Shown here one piece after another: positions 24,166 to 32,465 of a stretch of 38,571 nt of DNA (position 1 is the first letter of the stretch; each line of letters begins with the position of its first letter). The translations under genes were made by a program, and so were the position numbers. Where the stretch lies: the NCBI RefSeq assembly GCF_003611735.1, contig NZ_RAWG01000066.1, positions 1 to 38,571 on the forward strand, in the 5' to 3' direction. The notes under the pieces are model-generated. The model ran no database searches. It saw only the letters and a list, made by a program, of their open reading frames with translations, and was not told the origin of the DNA. This DNA comes from Corallococcus sicarius (lineage in GTDB: Bacteria; Myxococcota; Myxococcia; Myxococcales; Myxococcaceae).

Positions 24166-24194
24166 AGCGCTACGTCTTCGCCAGCGCCTTCAGC
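24161..24194. terminator. Hairpin spanning the stop codons of two convergent genes
   Basis: GCTGAAGCGCT (24161-24171) pairs with AGCGCCTTCAGC (24183-24194), an 11-bp stem with one bulged base. It includes both the TGA of the XRE gene and the stop of the kinase gene, only 4 bp apart, and is a plausible two-way terminator. Confidence 0.45.
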
Positions 24195-25339
24195 TCGTGC
24201 GCCTCCAGGCCCTCCTGGAAGAGGCCGCCCTCGCCGAACTCCACCGCGTCACGCAGGCCACTGCCTTCGGCCAGCACCCGGGCCCATTCCGCAGCGGCCT
24301 CCTGGCGCCCGTAGCCCGGGTGGCGCCGGGCCAGGGCCACGCGCATGACGTCGCGCAGGGCCTCCGCCGTGGCGAAGCGCTCCTCCGGATGGGAGCGAAG
24401 CGCCGCGTGCAGCAACTGCTTCACGTCGGGCGAAAGCTTCTCCACCGCGGCCTCCACGTCCTCCGGGCCGAAGCTCGCGAGCAGCACCCGCATCTGCGTC
24501 AGCGGCAGGGAGGGAAGGAACTCCGAATGGAGCGGGCTCATCCCTTCGGGCGGCCGGGGCACGTCCTGCACGTCGAAGGGGTGCTTGCCGGTGAAGAGCT
24601 CCACCAGCAGCACGCCCAGACTGAAGACGTCGGAGCGGGGCGTGAGCGGCTGCCGCTCCAGGTACTCGGGCGAGGCATAGGCCACGTCGCCCCGGACAAG
24701 GCGCGCGGGCGACTCCTCCCGCCCAATCACCAGCGAGTAGGCCGCGCCGAAGTTCACCAGCTTCACCTCGCCATGCGCCCCCACGTACACGTGCCGGGGA
24801 TTGACGTCGCGGTGGATGATGCCCAGGGCCGTGCCATCCTCGGCCGTCAGCGTGTGCGCGTGGTGCAGCGCCTCGGCGATTTCCGCACCGACGTAGAGGG
24901 CGAAGGCTTCGGAGACAGGCTTGCCGCGCGCCACGCCCGCGCTCACCACCGTCTCCAGCGAGGGCCCATCCACGGACTCCATGACGACGTGCAGCGCGCC
25001 CTGGTGCACCTTGCGGTGGAACACCTGGGCGATGGCGGGATGGTGGAGGCGGAAGGCCAGCTGAATCTCCTCCCCCAGTCGCCTACGGCGCAGGGAGGTG
25101 GCCGGATTGGCCAACCGCCGCACGAAGCAGCGCCCGGGAAGCGCGGTGCCCCGCTCCGAGAAACGCCGGGCGAGCATCAGCAGCTCTCCGGTCTGCAGCA
25201 GCACCAGCTCGCGGAGGGCCTCGTAGCGGATGCCATCAATCGTGAAGAGGGACCGGGGCCGTTCGGGCGTGGGCGGCAGAGTCCGTCGGCGCGGCGACTC
25301 CCGGGTGCTCACCAGGTCATCCGTGGTGGAAGGGGGCAT
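24170..25339 (-). CDS. Ser/Thr kinase-like protein with degenerate catalytic residues
   Basis: 389 residues from ATG 25339. The kinase fold is recognisable (LRHH-type alpha-C region near 86-98, IIHRDVNPRHVYV, GDVAYASPEYL, SDVFSLGVLLVELFTGKHPF), but key residues are altered. There is no Gly-rich loop, the beta-3 lysine position reads CFVRRL (Arg74/75), the catalytic-loop Asn is His183 (HRDVNPRH), and DFG is NFG (N196). The HRD aspartate (D178) remains. It is either a pseudokinase scaffold or a very low-activity kinase; related myxobacterial proteins share the altered DFG. There is no transmembrane segment. It lies between the XRE gene and the right-hand upp repeat. Confidence 0.75.
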   Translation of the reverse strand: MPPSTTDDLVSTRESPRRRTLPPTPERPRSLFTIDGIRYEALRELVLLQTGELLMLARRFSERGTALPGRCFVRRLANPATSLRRRRLGEEIQLAFRLHHPAIAQVFHRKVHQGALHVVMESVDGPSLETVVSAGVARGKPVSEAFALYVGAEIAEALHHAHTLTAEDGTALGIIHRDVNPRHVYVGAHGEVKLVNFGAAYSLVIGREESPARLVRGDVAYASPEYLERQPLTPRSDVFSLGVLLVELFTGKHPFDVQDVPRPPEGMSPLHSEFLPSLPLTQMRVLLASFGPEDVEAAVEKLSPDVKQLLHAALRSHPEERFATAEALRDVMRVALARRHPGYGRQEAAAEWARVLAEGSGLRDAVEFGEGGLFQEGLEAHELKALAKT

Positions 25340-25442
25340 GACTCCTCGGGGGGCAAGAGGCACGGCGCGGCGGCGCCACCCCCGAGCAGTCTGGACGCAA
25401 CGAACCTTAAAAGTCCACACTTCCAGGACCTGAAAGGTCCAC

Positions 25443-25615
25443 CTACTTGGTACCGAACAGGCGGTCCCCCGCGTCGCCCAGGCCCGGCAGGATGTAGCCG
25501 TGCGCGTCCAGCCGGTCGTCGATGGCGGCGGTGAAGACATGCACGTCCGGGTGGTGCTCGCGCAGGTTCGCGAGGCCTTCGGGACACGCGAGCAGACACA
25601 CGAAGCGCAGGCTCC
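25443..25615. repeat. Right-hand copy of the 173-bp upp 3'-end direct repeat
   Basis: Aligns without gaps to 14760-14932 (constant offset 10,683), with about 10 mismatches. Both copies have the same orientation and end exactly at the upp stop codon, as expected for att-like sequences that preserve a target gene's reading frame. Confidence 0.85.
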
Positions 25616-26078
25616 CGGGACGGCTGCGCTTCACGCGCTGGAGCGCCGCCACCGCGGAGTTGCCTGTCGCGAGCATCGGATCACACACGATGACGTCCCG
25701 GTCCTCCAGGTTGCCCGGCACGCGGTAGTAGTACTCCACCGCGCTCAAGGACTCCGGGTCGCGGTACAGCCCGATGTGGCCCACGCGCGCGGACGGCACC
25801 AGTTGCAGCAGCCCGTCCAGGATGCCCTGCCCCGCGCGGAGGATGGGCACCAGCACCAGCTTCTTGCCGTCCAGCACCCAGCCCGTGGTGCGCGCCATGG
25901 GCGTTTGGATCTCCTCCTCGCGCAGCTTCAGGTCGCGCAGCGCCTCGTACCCGAGCAGGAGGGAGATCTCCTCCAGCAGCGCCCGGAAGGACGCCGTGCT
26001 CGTGTCCGTCCTGCGCATCACCGTCAGCTTGTGCTTCACCAGCGGGTGATCCACCACCGTGCAGTTCGGGAAGTCCAT
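25443..26078 (-). CDS. upp: Uracil phosphoribosyltransferase
   Basis: 211 residues from ATG 26078, fixed by GAGGAG 6 bp upstream. The enzyme makes UMP from uracil and PRPP in the cytoplasm. Visible are [31 protein letters not shown], the PRPP-binding loop [10 protein letters not shown] (133-142) and the uracil-binding end [12 protein letters not shown] (195-206). It is the last gene of an operon with URC4 and URC1 homologues (67 bp after URC4), matching the role of UPRT as URC6 in the URC uracil-degradation pathway. Its final 173 bp are duplicated at 14760-14932; if the island model is right, this 3' end may have been supplied by the island. Confidence 0.95.
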   Translation of the reverse strand: MDFPNCTVVDHPLVKHKLTVMRRTDTSTASFRALLEEISLLLGYEALRDLKLREEEIQTPMARTTGWVLDGKKLVLVPILRAGQGILDGLLQLVPSARVGHIGLYRDPESLSAVEYYYRVPGNLEDRDVIVCDPMLATGNSAVAALQRVKRSRPGSLRFVCLLACPEGLANLREHHPDVHVFTAAIDDRLDAHGYILPGLGDAGDRLFGTK

Positions 26079-26145
26079 GGGTTCTCCTCGCGCCGCCGGG
26101 AGCCCCGGACGGCCTGTGGGCCTGCGCCAGCACTTCACGACTTCT

Positions 26146-27354
26146 TCAGAAGACCGTCCCGTCACTGCGCACGCGGATGGGCGGCACGCCTCCAGGGCGC
26201 AACTCCGCCGCCACCCGGCGCCCCGCCGTCCACGTCCCGCCCTGGAGCACCTTCGCCAGCGGCAGCTCCTCCGCGCTCATCTCCAACCGTCCGCGCACCA
26301 GCGCCGCCACGCGGTCCAGCAGCGCCACCGTCAGCGCTCTCCACTCCACGATGGGCGCGTCTCCCGGGTCGTACGCCTCCTTCAAGAGGCGCGGGTCCTG
26401 GGGCACCAGCACGCCCAGGTCCACGAAGAGCCCGCCGTTGCGGTACTCCGGCAGGCCGGTGAGCGCGTCCAGCTCCGTCACCGTCACGCCGGCCTCCGCG
26501 AGCGGCTCCACCAGCGAGTACGACAGCCACTGGGACAACTTGTGGAAGGGCACCAGCGCGTCCGCGCTGTCGGACGGGCCCAGGGCCGGGTGCGGCCACA
26601 CGTCCCCCAGGTTGACGCCGTCCACCGTCGTGCGCCCGGGCCAGATGGGGCCCAGCACCTCCAGCACCGTGCCCAACACCTCCGTGGCCCGCACGCTGCG
26701 GCGGTGCGCCGCCAGCATGTCGAACATCGACCCCGGCCTCGGCAGCACCCGCGACAGCCCCTGCATCAGCTGCAGCCGGCCCTCCACCCCGAGCAGCGGG
26801 TTGGACTCAGACACCTGGAAGCCGCGCTCCAGCGCCTCGCGCGTCATCCGGCCCAGCGCCTCCGCGTCCGCGCGCAGCGGCCGGTCCGGATCCGACGAGA
26901 AGCCCCCCGCCATGAACATCCGCAGCGACGCGACCGCCAGCCCTTCGGAGCGCACGTAGGTGGCGCCCCCCGGCTCCTGGTAGCGCCACGCGGGGCCGCT
27001 GCCCGCGTCCAGCAGCACGCTCACCACGCCCAGGTCCACCTTCGCCCGGGCGCGCTCGTCGGGCGGCAGCGCGGCCAGGCGCGCCTCCAACTGCGCGAGC
27101 CGGGGCACCCCGCCCGCGTCGAAGTGGCGCCAGCGGCTGTGCACCGGGATGTCCAGCCGGGGGTACGCCTCGTGCGTCACCGCCAGCACCCGGTCCACCA
27201 CGACGGGCAGCCGCGACGGCTCCACCCGGAAGTACTCCAGCCTCCCGGCCAGCCCCAGGTCCAGCACCTGGTGACAGCGCTCGCGGATGGCGGCCGGACT
27301 GCGCAGCCACGCCACCGTGGGAGACACCTCCTGCACCCGGATTGCTTCAAGCAT
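26146..27354 (-). CDS. URC4 homologue (DUF1688), uracil catabolism
   Basis: A 402-residue soluble protein. Conserved DUF1688 stretches are visible: [46 protein letters not shown] and [16 protein letters not shown]. In the yeast URC pathway, URC4 is essential for uracil breakdown after UMP formation; its exact reaction is not settled. The ATG at 27354 overlaps the stop of the URC1-type gene by 8 bp, so the two are translationally coupled, and upp follows 67 bp downstream. Confidence 0.85.
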   Translation of the reverse strand: MLEAIRVQEVSPTVAWLRSPAAIRERCHQVLDLGLAGRLEYFRVEPSRLPVVVDRVLAVTHEAYPRLDIPVHSRWRHFDAGGVPRLAQLEARLAALPPDERARAKVDLGVVSVLLDAGSGPAWRYQEPGGATYVRSEGLAVASLRMFMAGGFSSDPDRPLRADAEALGRMTREALERGFQVSESNPLLGVEGRLQLMQGLSRVLPRPGSMFDMLAAHRRSVRATEVLGTVLEVLGPIWPGRTTVDGVNLGDVWPHPALGPSDSADALVPFHKLSQWLSYSLVEPLAEAGVTVTELDALTGLPEYRNGGLFVDLGVLVPQDPRLLKEAYDPGDAPIVEWRALTVALLDRVAALVRGRLEMSAEELPLAKVLQGGTWTAGRRVAAELRPGGVPPIRVRSDGTVF

Positions 27355-28600
27355 CGAGATCCCGTCCCTTCACCTGCGCCAGCGTCCCCGCGTCCGCCAC
27401 CGGCCCGCGCGTGAAGTAGCCCGCCGCCTTCTTCGCCTCCATCTCCACCTTCGCGTCCGCCGGGATGAGCCCGTCCGGGATGGGCACGCGCTCCAGGATC
27501 TCGATGCCCGAGCGCACGATGGCGTCGTGCTTCATGTCGCTCATGGAGACGAAGCGGTGGATGCGCGTGATGCCCAGCCAGTGCAGCACGTCCGGCATCA
27601 GCTCCTGGAAGCGCATGTCCTGCACGCCCGCCACGCACTCGGTGCGGTGGAAGTACGTGGCCGCGGAGTCGCCGCCCTCCTGCCGCTTGCGCGCGTTGTA
27701 GACCAGGAACTTGGTCACCTCGCCCAGCGCCCGTCCCTCCTTGCGGTGATAGACGATGAGCCCCACCCCGCCCTGCTGCGCCGTGCGCACGCACTCTTCA
27801 ATGCCGTGCACCAGGTACGGGCGGCAGGTGCAGATGTCGCTGCCGAACACGTCGGAGCCATTGCACTCGTCGTGCACGCGCGCCGCCAGCGGCACGTCCC
27901 GGTCCGCCAGCTTCGCGATGTCGCCAAAGACATACAGGGACAGCCCGCCAATGGGTGGCAGGAACACGTGCAGGTCCGGGCGGGTGATGAGCTCCGGGAA
28001 CATGCCGCCGGTGTGCTCGAAGAGGCCCCGGCGCAGCGCGCCCTCCGTGAGGCCGAAGCGCTCCGCGATGCCGGGCAGGTACCAGACGGGCTCCACCGCG
28101 GCCTTCACGACCTTGATGTCGCCGTTGGCCGCCACCAGGTCTCCGTCCACCTGGAGGCGCCCGGCGAGCATCGCGTCGCGCACCTCCGGCATGTTGATGT
28201 GGGCCCGGGTGACGGCGATGCTGGGTTTGTAGTCCACGCCCTGGTCGGCGTAGGCGCGGAACACCTGCCCCGCCACCGCGCCCCAGGGGTCCAGCGACAC
28301 GATGCGCTTGGGGTCCCCCCAGGACGGATACGGCCCCACCTGCGCCGCGGGCGAGGTGTTGGTCAGGTCCGCCTTGTGGTCCTGCGGCAGCTTGCCCGCG
28401 GACACCGCCAGCGCGCGGTAGATGGCGTAGGCGCCGGAGTGCGTGCCAATGACGTTGCGGTGCGCGGGGTCGGAGAGCGTGGCCACCACGGGGCCCCGGC
28501 GCAGCGGCTCCGTTTCGCCCCAGCGCAGCGGCACTCGCGGCACCTGGCCATCCGGGTGCGAGGTGAGACGGATGTGATTGACGGGCTTCTTGTCAGCCAT
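27347..28600 (-). CDS. GTP cyclohydrolase II-family protein, URC1 type
   Basis: 417 residues from ATG 28600, where AGGAGG lies 8 bp upstream; the longer frame from 28711 is not needed. The C-terminal half is a RibA-like GTP cyclohydrolase II fold with zinc ligands in DECNGSDVFGSDICTC (C246, C257, C259) and YHRKEGRALG. The 150-residue N-terminal extension and the variant zinc motif separate URC1 proteins from riboflavin-pathway RibA. There are no rib genes nearby; the neighbours are URC4, upp and a semialdehyde dehydrogenase, so a role in uracil catabolism is favoured over riboflavin synthesis. Confidence 0.85.
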   Translation of the reverse strand: MADKKPVNHIRLTSHPDGQVPRVPLRWGETEPLRRGPVVATLSDPAHRNVIGTHSGAYAIYRALAVSAGKLPQDHKADLTNTSPAAQVGPYPSWGDPKRIVSLDPWGAVAGQVFRAYADQGVDYKPSIAVTRAHINMPEVRDAMLAGRLQVDGDLVAANGDIKVVKAAVEPVWYLPGIAERFGLTEGALRRGLFEHTGGMFPELITRPDLHVFLPPIGGLSLYVFGDIAKLADRDVPLAARVHDECNGSDVFGSDICTCRPYLVHGIEECVRTAQQGGVGLIVYHRKEGRALGEVTKFLVYNARKRQEGGDSAATYFHRTECVAGVQDMRFQELMPDVLHWLGITRIHRFVSMSDMKHDAIVRSGIEILERVPIPDGLIPADAKVEMEAKKAAGYFTRGPVADAGTLAQVKGRDLDA

Positions 28601-28674
28601 GGGAGCGCCCTCCTGGCGGGCGCGGAAGGTGGGAACGAAAGGCGTTGAGGAAGGGGTGTGCTTCAGCTCAGCGG

Positions 28675-30165
28675 TCAGCTCATCCACGAGCCGTCGGTGC
28701 CGGCGGACCACTTGCGCGTCACCTTCTTGAGGTGACTCCAGAAGTCCAGGCTGGACGGCCCGGTGATGTCGCCGTGCCCGAACTTCGACTCGCCCGTGCC
28801 ACCGAAGGAGAAGGGCTCGCGCGGCACCGGCACGCCCACGTTGACGCCCACCATGCCGGCCTTCGCCCCCTCCACCACCGTCTGCGCCACCGCGCCCCGG
28901 GTGGTGAAGATGGAGACGGCATTGCCATACGCAGACGCGTTCTCCACCTTGAGCGCCGCCGACAGCGTGGTCACCCGGACGATGGACAGCACCGGGCCGA
29001 ACAGCTCGCGCCAGGCGACCTCCATGTCCGGCCGCACGCCGTCCAGCACCGTGGGCCCCAGCCAGTGGCCGTTCGCGTACGCCTCCCCGGAGGGGCGCAC
29101 GCCGCGCCCGTCCAGCAGCACGCGCGCCCCGTCCGCCTTCGCCTTCGCGATGGCCGTCTCCAGCCGGTCCACCGCCCCCCGGTCGATGAGCGCGCCCATG
29201 CCCGGCCCCGGCTCCAGCCGGGACGCTCGCCGGACGATGTCATCCACCAGCGGCTGCACGTCCCCCACCGCGAGCATCACGCTGGCGGCCATGCAGCGCT
29301 GGCCCGCGCAGCCGGTGAACGAGTCCACCACCGCCTGCGGCGTGAGCTGCGGATCCGCGTCCGGCACGACGATGAGGTGGTTCTTCGCGCCGCCCAGCGC
29401 CAGCACGCGCTTGCCGTGGCGGCTGGCTTCCGCGTACAGGTGCCGCGCCACCGGCGAGGAGCCCACGAAGGCCAGCGCCTTCACGTCCGGGTGCTCCACC
29501 AGCGCGTCCACCGCGTCCTTCGCGCCGTGTACGAGGGAGAAGACGCCGGGCGGGTAGCCCGCCGCCACCATCAGCTCCCCCAGCGCGCACGCGGTCAGCG
29601 GCACCTTCTCCGACGGCTTGAGGATGAAGGCGTTGCCCAGCGTGACGGCGATGGGGAACAGCCACAGGGGCACCATCGCGGGGAAGTTGAACGGCGTGAT
29701 GCCGGCCACGACTCCCAAGGGCGCGCGGCGGTACTCGCAGGTGACGCCCCGGCTGACCTCCATGCTCGCGCCGCCATCCAGGTTCTGGAGGGACAGGGCG
29801 AAATCACAGACCTCCATTCCCTTGAGCAGCCCCGCGCGGGCCTCCGCCACCGTCTTGCCAGACTCGCTCGCGGCCAGGTTCGCCAGCCGGGCCAGGTGCG
29901 TGTCCATCAGCTCGCGGAAGGCTTGCAGGCGTTGGGTGCGCTCCCGCAGCGGCGTGAGGCCCCAGTCGTGGGCCGCGACCTTCGCGGCCTCCACCGCCTG
30001 GGCGACCCCGGACGCGGTCGTCAACGGCACCCGGCCGATGACCTCCCCCGTGTAGGGACTGCGGACCTCCTGCGTCGGCACCTCGGCGGGCTGCACCCAT
30101 TCCCCGCCCACGAGGTTACGACAAGAGACAACGCTCTCAGGAAAACGAACCAAGGACACGCGCAC
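28675..30165 (-). CDS. mmsA: Methylmalonate/malonate-semialdehyde dehydrogenase (CoA-acylating)
   Basis: 496 residues from GTG 30165 (GTG 30159 is an alternative; the TTG at 30228 is unlikely). An aldehyde dehydrogenase of the MMSDH group: GITPFNFPAMVP, ILKPSEKVP, FVGSSPVARHLY, the catalytic cysteine in GCAGQRCMAAS (C291), and EPFSFGGTGESKFGHGD near the end. It oxidises methylmalonate or malonate semialdehyde to propionyl- or acetyl-CoA. As first gene of the URC-type operon (74 bp before URC1) it could dispose of the C3 semialdehyde formed from the uracil ring, although a valine-catabolic role cannot be excluded. Confidence 0.85.
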   Translation of the reverse strand: MRVSLVRFPESVVSCRNLVGGEWVQPAEVPTQEVRSPYTGEVIGRVPLTTASGVAQAVEAAKVAAHDWGLTPLRERTQRLQAFRELMDTHLARLANLAASESGKTVAEARAGLLKGMEVCDFALSLQNLDGGASMEVSRGVTCEYRRAPLGVVAGITPFNFPAMVPLWLFPIAVTLGNAFILKPSEKVPLTACALGELMVAAGYPPGVFSLVHGAKDAVDALVEHPDVKALAFVGSSPVARHLYAEASRHGKRVLALGGAKNHLIVVPDADPQLTPQAVVDSFTGCAGQRCMAASVMLAVGDVQPLVDDIVRRASRLEPGPGMGALIDRGAVDRLETAIAKAKADGARVLLDGRGVRPSGEAYANGHWLGPTVLDGVRPDMEVAWRELFGPVLSIVRVTTLSAALKVENASAYGNAVSIFTTRGAVAQTVVEGAKAGMVGVNVGVPVPREPFSFGGTGESKFGHGDITGPSSLDFWSHLKKVTRKWSAGTDGSWMS

Positions 30166-30197
30166 CCCCCCGGTGTTGCGTGACGAATGAGGCGGCA

Positions 30198-30228
30198 ATG
30201 ATAGACGCAAGTCGTTGACGCCTAGCAA
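30198..30228 (-). promoter_or_regulatory. Possible sigma-70 promoter of the URC-type operon
   Basis: On the minus strand TTGCTA (30228-30223) and TATCAT (30203-30198) are 19 bp apart, the only AT-rich patch upstream of the first gene. The spacing is slightly long, so this is tentative. Confidence 0.35.
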
Positions 30229-30340
30229 GGCGGGGGGACACGCGCGGTGGATCTTCCCGCGTCGGCGTGTCTCAAACCCGACCGATGCCCGGGCGGGTGT
30301 TCAACGGATCCGGGTGCGCCAACGTGCGCGCCGCGCCTCG

Positions 30341-30781
30341 TCAGGCCTGGGCGAGCATCCGCTGGTGGCGCTCCGACAGCGAGGCCGGGTCGGTGAGGCC
30401 GCGCAGCTCCGCGATGGCGGTGGCGTCCTCCGTGTCCGGGTTGAGGCCCAGCGACATGGCCTCCAGGTACAGCTCCAGCGCGAGGAGGAAGCGCGAGTCG
30501 GCGGTGAGCGGATCCCCCTGTTCGCGCATCAGCTCGCCGTCCTCGCGCACCAGCCGCGCGAGCATCCGCACGCGGGCGTGGGTGCCGAGCAGCCGCGAGG
30601 TGGACTCCGCGTCCGCCAGGGTGAGCGTGCCGTACTCCATGCCCAGCACGGACCGGGACGTCTCCTGGATGAGCGCGCGCGCGTCCCCGTACCGCTTCTC
30701 CTTGCGGGCCTGGAGGATGCTGGCGATGGCCGCCACGAACTGCTCGATGGCGCGCTCGATGAAGTCCTTGCGGAGGGACAT
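30341..30781 (-). CDS. Small helical protein of unknown function (DUF6483-like)
   Basis: 146 residues, almost entirely alpha-helical, with the start pattern KDFIERAIEQFVAAIASIL and later YGDARALIQETSRSVLGM. This resembles DUF6483 proteins, but I am not certain. No catalytic motif, signal peptide or membrane segment is seen. It is monocistronic and lies between the URC operon and the restriction-modification module. Confidence 0.6.
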   Translation of the reverse strand: MSLRKDFIERAIEQFVAAIASILQARKEKRYGDARALIQETSRSVLGMEYGTLTLADAESTSRLLGTHARVRMLARLVREDGELMREQGDPLTADSRFLLALELYLEAMSLGLNPDTEDATAIAELRGLTDPASLSERHQRMLAQA

Positions 30782-31088
30782 GGGCGCCAGAGGCTAAGCG
30801 CGTCCGGGGGCCCGCGCACCTTTCCCACCGGGGACGCCCCGCCCTGTCACATGCAACCCAGGGGGTTTCTTTGTTTTCACCGGGAAACGCACCCCCGGTG
30901 ACCCGGGCCCCCGCCCGGGAGCGCGGGTGGCGGGCCTCGGCCCGCAGGCCCGGGAGAGCACGTCGGACCAGCCGGGCCGGGACTGGAAGGCCTCGGCGAG
31001 CGCGGACGACGAACGTTGGTAGCAGCCGCCTCCCTGGGCGTGTCCACCAACCCCAGGGCAGGTGCCGACTCCTTATAAGTAGCGTGTC
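30782..31088. other. Intergenic stretch with GC-rich hairpins and the left 21-bp repeat
   Basis: No gene is supported here. It holds two perfect 7-bp inverted repeats: 30902-30919 (CCCGGGC / GCCCGGG) and 30930-30945 (GCGGGCC / GGCCCGC). The first overlaps the left direct repeat 30905-30925. The base composition shifts to lower GC from about 31060 into the methyltransferase gene. Confidence 0.6.
30905..30925. repeat. Left copy of a 21-bp direct repeat flanking the R-M module
   Basis: Begins GGGCCCCCGCCC and ends GGGAGCGCG. It is identical to 33817-33837, in the same orientation, 2,912 bp apart. Similarity continues imperfectly a few bases upstream (TGACCC versus TGCCCC). Confidence 0.75.
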
Positions 31089-32327
31089 CTACGCGACCGA
31101 CCGGAGACGGGACTTGGCGCCATACCCCTTGCCCGTACCGGGATGGGCCTCGTGCTCTCCCACCAACTTCCGGAAGTCCTCGGGAACCGGGATGGGTTTT
31201 TCTGGGGCAGGCACGGGACCTCGGGCTGGGGGAAGAAGCTTGAGCGGGCCCCTTACCGGAGTTCGCCCCAGAAGCTGGGTGCGAATTGATCGACCAAGGA
31301 CCTCCGCCATCAGCGAAGGCACTGCATTGCCAATCTGACGTTGAGCCGAGGAACGGGTTCCCTGGAACTGAACGTCATCAGGAAACGTTTGGATCCGAGC
31401 AAGCTCACGAACGCTTAACCGTCGGTTTTCCCAATGAAATGGACCGACAGCAGGCCCTGGTTGGGCTTGAATGGTCCACGAGGGACGATTTTTCGCGAGC
31501 TTCAGCAGGAACGTCCAGAAGCGCCGACGCCATCCGAAGAGCGGGAGCCCCCCTCCTCGGTCCGTGTGAAAGAGGTAGTTCTGCCCTTCCGGGATTGAGG
31601 GAAGCAGCTCAGCCCACTTGCCTTTGACGGCGAGGTCCTCTTCGGCATCCGGATTCACGTCGCCGATCGCATCCCAAGCTGTGCGGTACGGCAGCAGCCC
31701 TACGTCCAACAAAGCTGGCTTATCCAGCCCCTCCGCGTGTGTCGGCGCCGGAAATGCGAATGGAGCACCGTCACGTGAAGCCACCAGCACGAAGCGTTCG
31801 CGCATCTGCGGCACTCCGTAAGAGGCGGCGTTGAGTACCTGGAAGCAGGGCTTGTAGTGACTCCTCGTGGCTGCGTTGATCCGCTGCACCTTGTCCAGCA
31901 GGAGTCGCAGCCCCTCGTCCTTTCCGGAGAATGCGAGGCCCGTGACATTTTCGAGCACGAAAACGCTGGGAAGCGCCTCTTCGACCACACGCATGTATGC
32001 GGAGAGCGTATCCGCGCGAGGGTCATCCAATCGTCGCGCGGCACCACGTGCCCAATAGCTGGATTTGGAGAACGGTTGACACGGCGGTCCCCCCATCAAG
32101 ACAAACTCGTCGCCCCGTCTAAGACCGCCCGTCTCAAGAAGTTCACCGGTGGGCACATCGAAGATGCTGCGCTCCATGACCGATAGGTGCGGACGACTCG
32201 TTCGCAACGAGTCGCAGCAGTCATGATCGAACTCCAGGGCGACCACCGTCTCGAAGCCCGCAGCCTCGAACCCGTAGTCCATTCCGCCTGCCCCGGTAAA
32301 AAGGCTGATGATCTTCGGCTTGCCCAT
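31089..32327 (-). CDS. DNA (cytosine-5)-methyltransferase
   Basis: 412 residues from ATG 32327 (GGAG 6 bp upstream; the frame extending to 32423 lacks homology). C5-methyltransferase motifs in order: I SLFTGAGGMDYGF (SAM binding), IV GGPPCQPFSKS with catalytic C83, VI ENVTG (126-130), VIII QMRERFVLVA, and X QIGNAVP near the C-terminus. It transfers a methyl group to C5 of cytosine within an unknown recognition sequence. It lies 138 bp downstream of the predicted endonuclease gene on the same strand. There is no controller (C) protein or Vsr gene nearby. Confidence 0.95.
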   Translation of the reverse strand: MGKPKIISLFTGAGGMDYGFEAAGFETVVALEFDHDCCDSLRTSRPHLSVMERSIFDVPTGELLETGGLRRGDEFVLMGGPPCQPFSKSSYWARGAARRLDDPRADTLSAYMRVVEEALPSVFVLENVTGLAFSGKDEGLRLLLDKVQRINAATRSHYKPCFQVLNAASYGVPQMRERFVLVASRDGAPFAFPAPTHAEGLDKPALLDVGLLPYRTAWDAIGDVNPDAEEDLAVKGKWAELLPSIPEGQNYLFHTDRGGGLPLFGWRRRFWTFLLKLAKNRPSWTIQAQPGPAVGPFHWENRRLSVRELARIQTFPDDVQFQGTRSSAQRQIGNAVPSLMAEVLGRSIRTQLLGRTPVRGPLKLLPPARGPVPAPEKPIPVPEDFRKLVGEHEAHPGTGKGYGAKSRLRSVA

Positions 32328-32465
32328 TGTGAACTCCGCGCACACGCTCCTGCCAGCCCGACAGGCCGACACTACTATGCACGCTCCTGCTGACGTGCGC
32401 TTAGCAGATGAGCCGCCAAGCATGCGCGACGCAGCAGAAGGCCCACTCCCGGCCGGCAGTGACCG

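Larger units (their letters stand above)
14760..25442. mobile_element. Putative 10.7-kb toxin-immunity/kinase island at the 3' end of upp
   Basis: The segment is bounded by two direct copies of the last 173 bp of upp, offset by exactly 10,683 bp. It holds a toxin/immunity cassette, an orphan toxin tip, three related immunity genes in different states of decay, a DUF2381/kinase pair, an XRE regulator and a second kinase. Several genes have lower GC than the flanks (about 18,450-19,300 and 20,340-20,700). I see no integrase, transposase or tRNA. The island reading is an inference from repeat structure and gene content. Confidence 0.6.

Noticed and set aside
14933-25442. Integrase, transposase or tRNA attachment site within the island
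   Set aside because: Searched by eye for tyrosine or serine recombinase motifs, DDE transposases and tRNA-like sequence; none found.
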